A stretch of DNA of 64,000 nt from Butyrivibrio sp. AE2015 (lineage in GTDB: Bacteria; Bacillota; Clostridia; Lachnospirales; Lachnospiraceae). This document shows, piece by piece, positions 36,434 through 45,905 of this stretch (within the stretch, counting starts at the first letter, position 1; every line of letters starts with the position of its first letter). A program made the position numbers and the translations under genes. The notes below the pieces were generated by a model. That model ran no database searches. It was not told where the DNA came from and saw only the letters and a list, made by a program, of their open reading frames with translations. Where the stretch lies: the NCBI RefSeq assembly GCF_000420825.1, contig NZ_ATVR01000004.1:122556-186555 (forward strand), in the 5' to 3' direction.

Positions 36434-36591
36434 TAGATTTTTGGTTTTAAGAGTTTTTTCGAGGACCGAATTGTGGTATATTATGATGACAGGGTCGAAA
36501 GTTATTTATGACGGAGCAATTCGTGTCATCAGTTAGGGGCAAGATTTACTTTGGCCCTTTCATTATCTAATTTTAGAAAGAGGATTTTTGC

Positions 36592-38400
36592 GTGGATCAG
36601 AGTAAGATTAGGAATTTTTGTATAGTAGCACATATAGACCATGGTAAGTCAACTCTTGCTGACAGAATGATCGAGAAAACCGGCGTTCTTACCAGCAGAG
36701 AAATGCAGAACCAGGTCCTTGATAATATGGATATAGAGCGTGAGAGAGGAATCACTATCAAGTCTCAGGCTGTCAGAATGATTTATAAGGCAAAAGATGG
36801 TGAGGAATACACCTTTAACATGATAGACACTCCGGGCCATGTAGACTTTGGATATGAAGTATCCAGAAGTCTTGCAGCCTGTGATGGTGCTATTTTGGTA
36901 GTCGATGCAACACAGGGAGTTGAAGCCCAGACACTTGCTAACGTGTATATGGCACTTGATCATGACCTTGATGTTTTCCCCGTAATTAATAAAATTGACC
37001 TTCCAAGTGCACAGCCGCAGGAGGTTAAGGACGAAATAGAGGATGTTATTGGAATTGAGGCGCAGGATGCACCTCTTATTTCAGCTAAAAACGGAATTGG
37101 AATAGAGGATGTATTAGAGGCGGTTGTTCACAAGATTCCTGCTCCCAATGGTGATTCCACCAAGCCATTGACAGCTCTTATCTTTGACAGTATCTATGAC
37201 TCCTACAGAGGCGTTATCGTATTTATCCGAGTAAGAGATGGTGTTATCAAAAAAGGCATGAAGGTGAAGTTCATGGCAACAGGTGCTGAGGCCGAGGTTG
37301 TAGAAGTAGGATATTTTGGCCCCGGAAGATTTATTGCCAGCGATGAGCTTACTGCCGGAGATGTAGGTTACTTTACTGCATCAATTAAGAATATTCAGGA
37401 TACACGTGTTGGTGATACAGTTACTGATTTTGTAAGTCCATGTGCAGAGGCACTTCCCGGATACAAAAAGGTTATGCCTATGGTTTACTGCGGACTTTAT
37501 CCTGCAGATTCTGCGCACTATTCCGACCTTCGTGATGCCCTTGAAAAGCTTCAGCTTAATGATGCATCTCTTTTCTACGAACCTGAAACATCTCAGGCTC
37601 TTGGATTTGGCTTCAGAGCAGGCTTTTTGGGACTCCTTCATTTGGAAGTTATTCAGGAAAGACTTGAAAGAGAGTATGATCTGAATCTTGTAACTACTGC
37701 CCCCGGCGTTGTTTACAAGGTCCATAAGACAGATGGAACAGTATTTGACCTTACTAACCCTACTAATCTTCCTGATCCATCTGAAATAGAATATATGGAA
37801 GAGCCTATCGTAAATGGCGAGATCATGGTTACAACTGATTACGTGGGCGCTATCATGCAGCTTTGCCAGGAAAGACGTGGTAAGTACCTTAGTACTGATT
37901 ACATTGAACAGACAAGGGCAATCCTTAAGTATGAGCTTCCACTTAACGAAATCATCTATGATTTCTTTGACGCCCTTAAGTCAAGATCAAGAGGATATGC
38001 ATCTTTTGACTATGAACTTAAAGGTTACGAGAGGTCTGAACTTGTTAAGCTCGATATTCTGATTAACAGAGAAGAGGTCGATGCACTTTCATTTATTGTC
38101 CACAAAGACGGAGCCTATGAGAGAGGCCGTAAGATGTGCGAGAAGCTTAAAGAGGAGATTCCAAGGCATCTGTTCGAGATACCTATTCAGGCGGCTGTCG
38201 GTGGAAAGATAATCGCAAGAGAAACAGTTAAGGCTTATCGCAAGGACGTTCTTGCCAAGTGCTATGGCGGTGATATAACACGTAAAAAGAAACTTCTTGA
38301 GAAGCAGAAGGAAGGTAAGAGAAAAATGCGCCAGATTGGTAATGTTGAAGTGCCACAGGCAGCTTTCCTTTCAGTTCTTAAGCTTGATAATACCGATTAA
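36592..38400 (+). CDS. lepA: Elongation factor 4 (LepA)
   Basis: A 602-residue translational GTPase that back-translocates or recycles ribosomes. G1 [14 protein letters not shown]2 region RGITIKSQ, G3 DTPGHVDF, G4 NKIDLPSA and G5 SAKNGIG are all present; the C-terminal LepA-specific domain ends [25 protein letters not shown]. The start is a GTG at 36592 with AAGAGG upstream. hemW follows two bases after its stop; the lepA-hemW pair is widespread in Firmicutes. Confidence 0.97.
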   Translation: MDQSKIRNFCIVAHIDHGKSTLADRMIEKTGVLTSREMQNQVLDNMDIERERGITIKSQAVRMIYKAKDGEEYTFNMIDTPGHVDFGYEVSRSLAACDGAILVVDATQGVEAQTLANVYMALDHDLDVFPVINKIDLPSAQPQEVKDEIEDVIGIEAQDAPLISAKNGIGIEDVLEAVVHKIPAPNGDSTKPLTALIFDSIYDSYRGVIVFIRVRDGVIKKGMKVKFMATGAEAEVVEVGYFGPGRFIASDELTAGDVGYFTASIKNIQDTRVGDTVTDFVSPCAEALPGYKKVMPMVYCGLYPADSAHYSDLRDALEKLQLNDASLFYEPETSQALGFGFRAGFLGLLHLEVIQERLEREYDLNLVTTAPGVVYKVHKTDGTVFDLTNPTNLPDPSEIEYMEEPIVNGEIMVTTDYVGAIMQLCQERRGKYLSTDYIEQTRAILKYELPLNEIIYDFFDALKSRSRGYASFDYELKGYERSELVKLDILINREEVDALSFIVHKDGAYERGRKMCEKLKEEIPRHLFEIPIQAAVGGKIIARETVKAYRKDVLAKCYGGDITRKKKLLEKQKEGKRKMRQIGNVEVPQAAFLSVLKLDNTD

Positions 38401-38401
38401 G

Positions 38402-39568
38402 ATGAAAAATAATCTATCACTATATGTTCATATTCCTTTTTGTGTAAAAAAGTGCCTGTACTGCGACTTTTTATCTTTTCCTGCAAATGACGATCTGATA
38501 AAAAGCTACTTTGAGGCACTTAGGAGGGAAATTGCTATTTCTTCACCGGAATTTGTGGATTACGATGTCAGATCCATATTTTTTGGTGGAGGAACACCTT
38601 CGTTTGTTGATGCAAAAGAGATATGTGACACGCAGCGCCTTTTGAAACAACGCTTTAATGTGTCCGCGGACGCAGAAATAAGTATTGAAGCCAATCCTGC
38701 TTCTGCAATGAGGGAAAAGCTCTTTTCATACAGGGAGGCTGGATTTAACAGGCTTAGCATTGGAGCTCAGTCGCTGAATGATGATGAACTACAAAAACTC
38801 GGAAGAGCCCATGACAGCAGGATGTTCTTTGAGACCTATGATAATGCAAGGAGCGTCGGCTTTGACAATATCAACATAGATATTATGAGCGCACTTCCTG
38901 ACCAGAGCCTTGAATCATACCTTGATACAGTAAAAAAAGTGATCAGTTTAAAACCTGAGCATATTTCAGCTTACAGTCTGATAGTGGAAGAAGGGACTCC
39001 CTTTTATGATATGGAGCTCAGTCTTCCATCTGAAGAACTGGACAGGGAAATGTACCATGAGACAAAGAGTCTTTTGGCTGAAAATGGATACCACAGGTAT
39101 GAGATATCCAACTATGCTATAAGTGAAAAGACAGAGTGTTTTCACAATAAGGTTTATTGGAAACGCGGTAACTACCTTGGGTTAGGCCTTGGAGCTTCCT
39201 CCATGATAAAAAACACCAGGTGGAATAATATTACTGACATGGGGCAGTATCAAAGGGCCTTTGAGAGTGATGCTGTTTTGAATTATAAGGAGAATATGCA
39301 GGCACTCTCTAAAGAGGAACAGATGGAAGAGTTCATGTTCCTGGGACTAAGGCTTGTTGAAGGCGTTGACGTTGGCTGTTTCAGAGACTGTTTTGAGCGC
39401 GACATTAATGATGTGTATTCTGAAACGATTGAAAAGTATATCGGGATGGGACTATTGGAAACATATGATTCTCTTAATGAGGATGGAAACATGGCCCATA
39501 AACTGCGTTTGACTGACAGGGGACTTGACGTAAGCAATACAGTAATGGCTGATTTTTTACTGACTTAA
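38402..39568 (+). CDS. hemW: HemW-type radical SAM protein (heme chaperone)
   Basis: A 388-residue radical SAM protein. The cluster motif is CVKKCLYCDF (CxxxCxxC), followed by FFGGGTPSFVDAKEI, IEANPASA, LSIGAQSLNDDELQKLGRAHD and the HemW C-terminal domain. HemW proteins bind and pass on heme and were formerly called coproporphyrinogen III oxidase (HemN). ATG 38402 lies just after the lepA stop without its own ribosome site, so coupled translation is likely; the frame extends into lepA without a start signal. Confidence 0.93.
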   Translation: MKNNLSLYVHIPFCVKKCLYCDFLSFPANDDLIKSYFEALRREIAISSPEFVDYDVRSIFFGGGTPSFVDAKEICDTQRLLKQRFNVSADAEISIEANPASAMREKLFSYREAGFNRLSIGAQSLNDDELQKLGRAHDSRMFFETYDNARSVGFDNINIDIMSALPDQSLESYLDTVKKVISLKPEHISAYSLIVEEGTPFYDMELSLPSEELDREMYHETKSLLAENGYHRYEISNYAISEKTECFHNKVYWKRGNYLGLGLGASSMIKNTRWNNITDMGQYQRAFESDAVLNYKENMQALSKEEQMEEFMFLGLRLVEGVDVGCFRDCFERDINDVYSETIEKYIGMGLLETYDSLNEDGNMAHKLRLTDRGLDVSNTVMADFLLT

Positions 39569-39592
39569 TTTTTTTTAGAGGAGAATGTGGGG

Positions 39593-40186
39593 ATGAATTA
39601 CAATTTTTTTGCACTTATTTCCAGAATGAAATACATTGACAGATGGGCACTTATGCGAAATACAAGGGCAGAAAATCTCTGTGAGCATTCAATGGAGGTT
39701 GCAATTATAGCCCATGCTCTTTGCACCATTGGAAATGTACGTTACGGCAGGAATCTTGATGCTGACAAGGCTGCACTTATTGGCCTTTACCATGATGCGT
39801 CAGAAATCATTACAGGTGATATGCCTACTCCTGTAAAATATTTTAATGCAGATCTTAAAACTGCCTATAAGCAGGTGGAGACCATAGCAGATAATAAGCT
39901 TTTGGAAAAGCTTCCGGAAGATTTGAGACCTGTGTACGAAGAAATCTTCAAATCTTCTGAAGATGAAAATGAAGTTTATATGAGAAAGCTTGTAAAGGCA
40001 GCAGATAAGTTGTCTGCTCTTATCAAGTGTATAAATGAATTAAATGCAGGTAACAGCGAATTCAGGACTGCAAAAGAGAGTACCGGCAAAGCAATAAGAA
40101 GCTTATACCAGGAGCTTCCTGAGGTTTTGGATTTTGTAAATGAGTTTTTGGCTTCATATGGAAGTACGCTTGATGAACTCACATGA
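39593..40186 (+). CDS. HD-domain 5'-deoxynucleotidase, YfbR-like
   Basis: A 197-residue HD phosphohydrolase. The metal residues are in CEHSMEVAIIAHAL (His), GLYHDASEIITGDMPTPVKY (HD pair) and AADKLSALIKC (late Asp). The pattern matches YfbR, which removes phosphate from dNMPs. ATG 39593 gives better spacing to AGAGGAG (39577-39583) than the GTG at 39587. It follows hemW by 24 bases and is probably in the lepA operon. Confidence 0.88.
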   Translation: MNYNFFALISRMKYIDRWALMRNTRAENLCEHSMEVAIIAHALCTIGNVRYGRNLDADKAALIGLYHDASEIITGDMPTPVKYFNADLKTAYKQVETIADNKLLEKLPEDLRPVYEEIFKSSEDENEVYMRKLVKAADKLSALIKCINELNAGNSEFRTAKESTGKAIRSLYQELPEVLDFVNEFLASYGSTLDELT

Positions 40187-40259
40187 TATGGATATTAATT
40201 GCTTTTTAGTTTAATTAGATTCATAATTATAGACATAACAATAATGAGGGGCTTTTTAT

Positions 40260-41321
40260 ATGTCAAAAATTGAGGATATCTTAAGAGAAGCAAAGGAAAA
40301 TGGTGCATCTGACGTACATATTACTGTAGGTCTTCCTCCTAAGATGCGATTAAATGGCAAGCTTATCGCAATGGACAATTACGATAAGATGATGCCTGCA
40401 GATACTAAGCTTATTGCTGACGAAGTGATGAATGACAAGCAAAAAGAAAAGCTTGAAGAAAATGGTCAGCACGACATGTCTTTTTCTATTCCGGGAATAG
40501 GACGTTACCGTCTAAATATTTTCAAACAGCGTGGTTCCATAGCTATGGCCTTTAGAGTTGTTGCGACTCAGATCCCCACAGCAGAGAGCCTTGGCATACC
40601 GGAAACAGTGGTAGACCTCTATCAGAAACAAAGAGGCCTTGTTCTTGTAACTGGCCCAACAGGAAGCGGTAAATCAACTACATTGGCTTCTATCATTGAT
40701 ATGATCAACAACAACAGAGAGGCGCATGTTATCACTCTTGAGGATCCTATTGAGTTTACCTATCAGCACAGAATGTCAATTGTAAACCAGAGAGAAATCG
40801 GAACTGATTCAAACAGCTATGCCAACGCACTTAGGGCAGCTCTTCGAGAAGATCCTGACGTAATCCTTGTGGGAGAGATGCGTGATCTTGAGACCATAAG
40901 CACTGCCATAACTGCAGCTGAGACCGGACATCTTGTGCTTTCAACAGTACATACTATAGGTGCTTCAAATACAGTGGACAGGCTCATCGATGTATTCCCT
41001 TCTCATCAGCAGCAACAGATACGAATTCAGCTGGCAGGAGTTTTAGAAGCCGTTATTTCCCAGCAGCTGATTCCTTCAACTGATGGTGTTTCACGTTCTG
41101 CAGCCTTTGAAGTTCTCCACGTAAACAGCGCTGTCAGAAACCTCATCCGCGAAGGAAAGTCCCATCAGCTCATAACTTACATGCAAACATACCGCAAGCA
41201 GGGTATGATGACCATGGATGACGCTATTCTTGAACTCTACCGCGCTCAAAAGATATCCCGCGAGAGTGCTCTTCAATTTGCTCAGGACCCTGACACCATG
41301 CAAAACAAAATGCTAAGATAA
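40260..41321 (+). CDS. pilT: PilT-type twitching motility ATPase
   Basis: A 353-residue hexameric ATPase that retracts type IV pili. The N-terminal domain has ASDVHITVGLPPKMRLNG; Walker A is GPTGSGKST (about 136-144), the Asp box is EDPIEF, Walker B-like is DPDVILVGEMRD, the His box is TGHLVLSTVHT. The C-terminal AIRNLIRE-like motif is here AVRNLIREGK. No pilB, pilC, pilin or prepilin peptidase gene is nearby, and a terminator follows at once, so it is a solitary gene in this window. Length is typical. Confidence 0.93.
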   Translation: MSKIEDILREAKENGASDVHITVGLPPKMRLNGKLIAMDNYDKMMPADTKLIADEVMNDKQKEKLEENGQHDMSFSIPGIGRYRLNIFKQRGSIAMAFRVVATQIPTAESLGIPETVVDLYQKQRGLVLVTGPTGSGKSTTLASIIDMINNNREAHVITLEDPIEFTYQHRMSIVNQREIGTDSNSYANALRAALREDPDVILVGEMRDLETISTAITAAETGHLVLSTVHTIGASNTVDRLIDVFPSHQQQQIRIQLAGVLEAVISQQLIPSTDGVSRSAAFEVLHVNSAVRNLIREGKSHQLITYMQTYRKQGMMTMDDAILELYRAQKISRESALQFAQDPDTMQNKMLR

Positions 41322-41326
41322 GAAAT

Positions 41327-41351
41327 TGGCTACGTATGTAGCCATTTTTTT
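41327..41351 (+). terminator. Rho-independent terminator after pilT
   Basis: TGGCTAC/GTAGCCA stem (41327-41333, 41338-41344), loop GTAT, then seven T's. Confidence 0.85.
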
Positions 41352-41494
41352 GCGTAGATTTTTGACTTGCACGAGGGGAGTTTTTGTTGTATAGTATGCA
41401 AGTTGGTTTAAATTGTTAATGCTCATTAGAGGTTTGCAAAGTTCTTTTGCAGACTGATTACCCATATTTAATTTAATAGTAAGAGAGGAAGTTT

Positions 41495-43063
41495 ATGTTT
41501 AGTACAGTTACTTCGGGAGCTGTCAGGGGCATTTTGTCTTACCTTATTGAGGTTGAGGTGGATGTTTCGACGGGACTCCCTGGTTTTAGCATGGTCGGCT
41601 TTATGAGCGGCGATGTAAGAGAAGCTGGTGACAGAGTTAAGGTGGCGCTTAAAAATATAGGTGTGAAGATACCGGCTTCTAAGATCACGGTCAACCTGTC
41701 GCCTGCAGATATCAGAAAAGAAGGCATTGTGATAGATCTTCCAATGGCTGTTGCGATACTTATTGCCATGGGCGAGCTGGAAGAGAAATGTGTTAAGGAT
41801 ATGGTTATTTTAGGGGAACTTGGACTTGATGGAGAAGTTAAGCCGGTGAAGGGAATTCTTCCAATCGTTACTAAGGCCAAAGAGATGGGCATAAAGACAG
41901 TTCTTTTGCCCAAAGAAAATGCAATGGAGGGGGCAGTTGTCGATAATATCAGGATCATTGGAGTAGGGTCACTTCAGGAAGCAATCTGTTATCTTGCTGC
42001 GCCTGGAAACGACAGAGATGGTCTCATAAAGCCCACAACTGTGAATGTCAGAGAAATATTTGAAAGGGATTTAGGCAGAGAAGAAGACCTTGATTTTGCA
42101 GATATCAACGGTCAGGCTGCGGTTAAAAGAGCAGTAGAGGTTGCGGCAGCGGGCTTTCATCATCTACTCCTTGTGGGACCGCCGGGATCAGGAAAGAGTA
42201 TGGTGGCCAAAAGAATCCCCTCCATAATGCCAAAGCTTTCTTTGGAGGAGAGCCTTGAAGTGTCAACAATCTATTCGGTTGCCGGAGAACTTGAGGAAAA
42301 TCAGGCACTTATAACCAGAAGGCCCTTTATGAGTCCCCATCACTCCATAACTGAGACGGCTCTTACGGGAGGGGGCAATGTGCCACGCCCCGGCGTAATA
42401 TCCCTGGCCCATCGAGGAATTCTGTTTCTTGATGAAATGGCAGAATTTCCAAGGGCTAAGCTTGATATGCTGCGCCAGCCAATGGAGGATAAGTTTATAC
42501 ATATAGCAAGAAGCAGAGGAACTTTTTCCTATCCTGCGGATTTTCAATTAGTTGGGGCTCTGAATCCTTGCCCCTGCGGGTATTATCCGGACAGAAACAA
42601 GTGTAAATGCACATCTAACGAGATCAAAAGATATCTTGGCCATATTTCAGGACCAATTCTTGACAGGATCGATATATGCGTAGAAGCGCCAAGGGTAGAT
42701 ATATCCGATCTTTCTCAGAAATCCAGAAGTTTAAATGAATCAAGTGAAACCATAAGGCAAAGGGTGATGGCGGCCAGAAAAAGACAGGAAGAGCGATTTA
42801 GGGGAACAAATCTTAAGTTCAATTCTGAAATGTCACCCGGAGACATCCAAAAGTATTGTCCACTTGGGAATATTGAACAGTCGTATCTTGAGAGCGTCTT
42901 TTCAAAGATGGAGCTGAGCGCCAGAGCCTATCACAAAATACTTAGGATCGCCAGAACCATTGCGGATCTTGAAAACAGCGAAAAGATAACAAGGCTGCAT
43001 ATTATGGAGGCAGTAAGCTATCGAATGACAGATGGCAAATACTGGAGCCAAAGAGAGGAGTGA
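41495..43063 (+). CDS. comM: ComM/YifB family Mg-chelatase-like AAA ATPase
   Basis: A 522-residue protein with an N-terminal Lon-like fold (1-165, GLPGFSMVGFMSGDVREAGDRV), a Mg-chelatase AAA domain (Walker A VGPPGSGKSMVAKRI, Walker B ILFLDEMAEFPR) holding the zinc-like motif NPCPCGYYPDRNKCKC, and a C-terminal helical domain. ComM is a branch-migrating helicase in natural transformation in some species; in Firmicutes it usually precedes dprA, as here, where the genes are 4 bases apart. The start follows AGAGAGGA. Confidence 0.92.
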   Translation: MFSTVTSGAVRGILSYLIEVEVDVSTGLPGFSMVGFMSGDVREAGDRVKVALKNIGVKIPASKITVNLSPADIRKEGIVIDLPMAVAILIAMGELEEKCVKDMVILGELGLDGEVKPVKGILPIVTKAKEMGIKTVLLPKENAMEGAVVDNIRIIGVGSLQEAICYLAAPGNDRDGLIKPTTVNVREIFERDLGREEDLDFADINGQAAVKRAVEVAAAGFHHLLLVGPPGSGKSMVAKRIPSIMPKLSLEESLEVSTIYSVAGELEENQALITRRPFMSPHHSITETALTGGGNVPRPGVISLAHRGILFLDEMAEFPRAKLDMLRQPMEDKFIHIARSRGTFSYPADFQLVGALNPCPCGYYPDRNKCKCTSNEIKRYLGHISGPILDRIDICVEAPRVDISDLSQKSRSLNESSETIRQRVMAARKRQEERFRGTNLKFNSEMSPGDIQKYCPLGNIEQSYLESVFSKMELSARAYHKILRIARTIADLENSEKITRLHIMEAVSYRMTDGKYWSQREE

Positions 43064-43067
43064 GCTA

Positions 43068-44249
43068 ATGACAGAAAACGAATATGCCTATTTTTTATAC
43101 AACATCCCGGGACTTGGGAATAAAGGTATTTATAGTATTTTGGGGACTGGTGTTACCTGCAGGGATATTTTTAACATGGATGAAAAGAATTTGAGTCTCC
43201 TCGTAAAAGAAAAGACTTCAAAAATAAAGCCTGCAAAAGAAATAATCGAAAGAAGAAAAAACTGGAATTTTGAAAAAGAGTCAGAAAAACTAAGAGCCCA
43301 GGGGATAAGGTTTATTTCTGCCTGCTCTGATGAGTTTCCGGAGCGATTAAGGCATATCCCTGATCCGCCATTTGCAATCTATGTAAAGGGAAGGCTTCCA
43401 AAACCGGAGATCCCTTCAGTATCTATTGTTGGGGCACGTATGTGCTCTGATTATGGGAGGTTTATGTCAAGAGAATTCGGTAAGGGACTTGCACTTGCAG
43501 GAGTTCAGGTTATAAGCGGAATGGCAAGAGGAGTCGATGGCATAAGCCAGAAGGCGGCAATCGAGGCGGGAGGAAGTTCCTTCGGGATTTTGGGCTGCGG
43601 TGTAGACATTTGTTACCCGGAAGAAAACAGGGATATATATAGCAGAATATGCGTAAATGGCGGCCTGATTTCAGAGTATCATCCCGGTACTGAGCCAAAA
43701 CCTAATCTTTTTCCTATGCGCAACAGGATCATAAGCGCGCTGGCCGATATAGTGCTTGTGGTTGAGGCCAGGCAGAAGTCCGGAACTCAGATAACTGTGG
43801 ACCAGGCTCTTGAGCAGGGAAAAGAGGTCCTGGCAGTTCCCGGAAGAGTCACTGACAGATTAAGCGATGGCTGCAACTTTTTGATCAGTCAGGGAGCAGG
43901 AGTTGCTCTTTCTGTGGGAGACGTTCTGGACAGACTTTGGAGTGGCGACAGGATCAAAGATAAAAATGCAGATGAAACCGAAGAAAAAAGCATTGTTTGT
44001 GGTGAAAAGTGTAGGAATGATCAGAATGATAATGAGGATGACTTTGGATTGGAAGAGCCAAGATCAATAGAAGATGAGATCGTCGATGTTGTGGATATCA
44101 TCCCTGTTTCCGCTTCATCTATCATGGAGAGATTGTATGAAAAAGAAATTACCATTTCCGTTCCGGAACTTATGGGGAAACTAATGGATCTGACTTATAA
44201 AGGATTGATCATCCAGGACGGCGTTTATTACAGAAAACGCATAGGATGA
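43068..44249 (+). CDS. dprA: DNA-processing protein DprA
   Basis: A 393-residue protein. The Rossmann-like DprA domain (about 85-290) has SIVGARMCSDYGRFMSREFGKGLALAGVQVISGMARGVDGISQKAA and GGLISEYHPGTEPKPNLFPMRNRIISALAD. It loads RecA on incoming single-stranded DNA. An N-terminal HhH/SAM-like segment (GLGNKGIYSILG) and a C-terminal winged helix (about 335-393) flank it, with an acidic linker between. ATG 43068 has GAGGAG upstream. Confidence 0.93.
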   Translation: MTENEYAYFLYNIPGLGNKGIYSILGTGVTCRDIFNMDEKNLSLLVKEKTSKIKPAKEIIERRKNWNFEKESEKLRAQGIRFISACSDEFPERLRHIPDPPFAIYVKGRLPKPEIPSVSIVGARMCSDYGRFMSREFGKGLALAGVQVISGMARGVDGISQKAAIEAGGSSFGILGCGVDICYPEENRDIYSRICVNGGLISEYHPGTEPKPNLFPMRNRIISALADIVLVVEARQKSGTQITVDQALEQGKEVLAVPGRVTDRLSDGCNFLISQGAGVALSVGDVLDRLWSGDRIKDKNADETEEKSIVCGEKCRNDQNDNEDDFGLEEPRSIEDEIVDVVDIIPVSASSIMERLYEKEITISVPELMGKLMDLTYKGLIIQDGVYYRKRIG

Positions 44250-44260
44250 GCTTTTGTGGC

Positions 44261-44435
44261 ACCGATTGCGCAAAACGTTTCCGGCAACGATGCCGAAAAC
44301 GTTTCCGATGAAAAAGTCAATGTGCAATCTGTATAAAAGTGTAAACGTTTTATCATAAAAAATGCTTTATTGACAAAAAAGTGCACAAGACCTAAACTTT
44401 TTTACAGAGCAACCGATTGCGCGATAGTGTGCAAT
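44261..44435 (+). promoter_or_regulatory. Operator array and promoter of the sugar operon
   Basis: The 218-base gap before the binding-protein gene holds three AAACGTTT palindromes (44273-44280, 44297-44304, 44343-44350), the first two inside a shared AAAACGTTTCCG. It also has ACCGATTGCGC twice (44261-44271, 44412-44422) and TGTGCAAT twice (44321-44328, 44428-44435). The last pair forms an imperfect inverted repeat around about 44425. The promoter is TTGACA (44370-44375), 17 bases, TAAACT (44393-44398). AAACGTTT centres on CG as LacI-family and CcpA sites do; the LacI-type regulator at 48314 is the natural candidate. Confidence 0.65.
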
Positions 44436-44467
44436 GTGGAAAGGTACGAAAAAACGGAGGGATAAAA

Positions 44468-45799
44468 ATGAAAAAGAAATTGGTTTCTGTTTTATTGTCA
44501 GCAGCAATGGGCGCTACACTCCTTGTTGGATGTGGACAGCAGGCTGCTGAGACTGCAACTGAAACAGCTCAGGAAACAGCTGAGACTGTAACCGAAGCAG
44601 CTCAGGAGGCAACTGAGGCTCCTGCGGAAGCTGCAGAAGAGATTACAGATTATGGCACAGGCGAAGTTAAGGTTTGGGTTGCTGATGCTGTAGTTGATTT
44701 TACAAATCAGCAGATCGCTAAATTCCAGGAAGCACACCCTGAAATGTCAGGTTACACATTCACAGTTGAGGCAACTGGTGAAGGTGATGCTGCCGGAAAC
44801 ATGATTACAGACGTTGAGGCTGGTGCTGATGTATATGTATTTGCACAGGATCAGATCGCAAGACTTGTTTCTGCAGGTGCTCTTGAAGAGGTTGAGCCAG
44901 CTAACGCAGAGATGGTTAAGGCTCAGAACGATGCAGGTGCTGTTGGCGCTGCTACAGTAGGTAACACACTTTATGCTTATCCTCTTACATCAGATAACGG
45001 ATATTTCCTTTACTATGATAAGAGTGTTGTAACAGATCCTTCTTCTCTTGAGAAGATCGTTGCAGATTGCGAAGCAGCAGGAAAGAACTTCTACTTCGAG
45101 ATCAACTCAGGTTGGTATCAGACAGCATTCTTCTTCGGAACAGGTGCAGAGCTTACTTATGACACAGATGATGCTGGTAACTTCACAAAGTGCAATTCAA
45201 CATATGCAAGTGATGCAGGTGTAGTTGCTCTTAAAGAGATCATTGAACTTGCTCAGTCAAAGTCATTCCAGAATGGTTCATCAGTTTCTAACGCAACAAA
45301 CTGCGCAGCAATCGTTGATGGAACATGGGATTCAGAGGCAGCTAAGGCTATGTTTGGTGACAACTATGCATGTGCTAAGCTTCCTTCATTCGAAGGTTCT
45401 GATGGAAAGACATATCAGATGAGCGGCTTCGGTGGATTCAAGCTTCTTGGTGTTAAGCCTCAGGAAGATGAGCTTAAGCTTGCTGTATGTGATGCTCTTG
45501 CTGCATACCTTTCAAGCGAGGAAGTTCAGCTTGCAAGATTTGAAGCAGTAGGCTGGGGTCCTTCAAACTTAAATGCACAGCAGTCTGATGCAGTTAAGGC
45601 TGACGAAGCTCTTTCAGCTCTTGCTGATCAGCTTCAGTACACAATTCCTCAGGGTCAGTATCCTGGTGATTACTGGTCACTTGCTACATCACTTGGTGAT
45701 TCTGTGATTTCTGGTGAGATTGCAGCAACTGCAAGCGATGAGGATGTATTAAAGGCTCTTACAGATTTCCAGACAACTTGCGAAAGCTATGCAAAATAA
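44468..45799 (+). CDS. Maltose-type sugar ABC transporter binding lipoprotein
   Basis: A 443-residue extracellular lipoprotein with lipobox LVGC (Cys22), a Glu/Thr/Ala-rich tether (25-60) and an MBP-type fold (GEVKVWVADAVVDFTNQQIAKFQEAHP, ADVYVFAQDQIARLVSAG, AIVDGTWDSEAAKAMFGDNYACAKLPSF). ATG 44468 follows CGGAGGG. Strong codon bias suggests high expression. With the permeases at 45906 and 47303 it forms an importer; the GH35 enzyme at the operon end points to a beta-galactoside as cargo. A hairpin after it should set its level above the permeases. Confidence 0.9.
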   Translation: MKKKLVSVLLSAAMGATLLVGCGQQAAETATETAQETAETVTEAAQEATEAPAEAAEEITDYGTGEVKVWVADAVVDFTNQQIAKFQEAHPEMSGYTFTVEATGEGDAAGNMITDVEAGADVYVFAQDQIARLVSAGALEEVEPANAEMVKAQNDAGAVGAATVGNTLYAYPLTSDNGYFLYYDKSVVTDPSSLEKIVADCEAAGKNFYFEINSGWYQTAFFFGTGAELTYDTDDAGNFTKCNSTYASDAGVVALKEIIELAQSKSFQNGSSVSNATNCAAIVDGTWDSEAAKAMFGDNYACAKLPSFEGSDGKTYQMSGFGGFKLLGVKPQEDELKLAVCDALAAYLSSEEVQLARFEAVGWGPSNLNAQQSDAVKADEALSALADQLQYTIPQGQYPGDYWSLATSLGDSVISGEIAATASDEDVLKALTDFQTTCESYAK

Positions 45800-45833
45800 T
45801 TAGCTGAAAATTGCATTAAAGCTATGATTTCAA

Positions 45834-45866
45834 GGCTCGGAATACCTATTATTCCGAGCCTATATT
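45834..45866 (+). terminator. Hairpin between binding protein and permease genes
   Basis: A perfect 11-base stem GGCTCGGAATA/TATTCCGAGCC (45834-45844, 45850-45860), 5-base loop, then TATATTTT. It is likely a partial terminator inside the operon. Confidence 0.75.
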
Positions 45867-45905
45867 TTCAGTAGAGCACTTAAAGTTAAGAAGGGAGGTC
45901 CAGGC

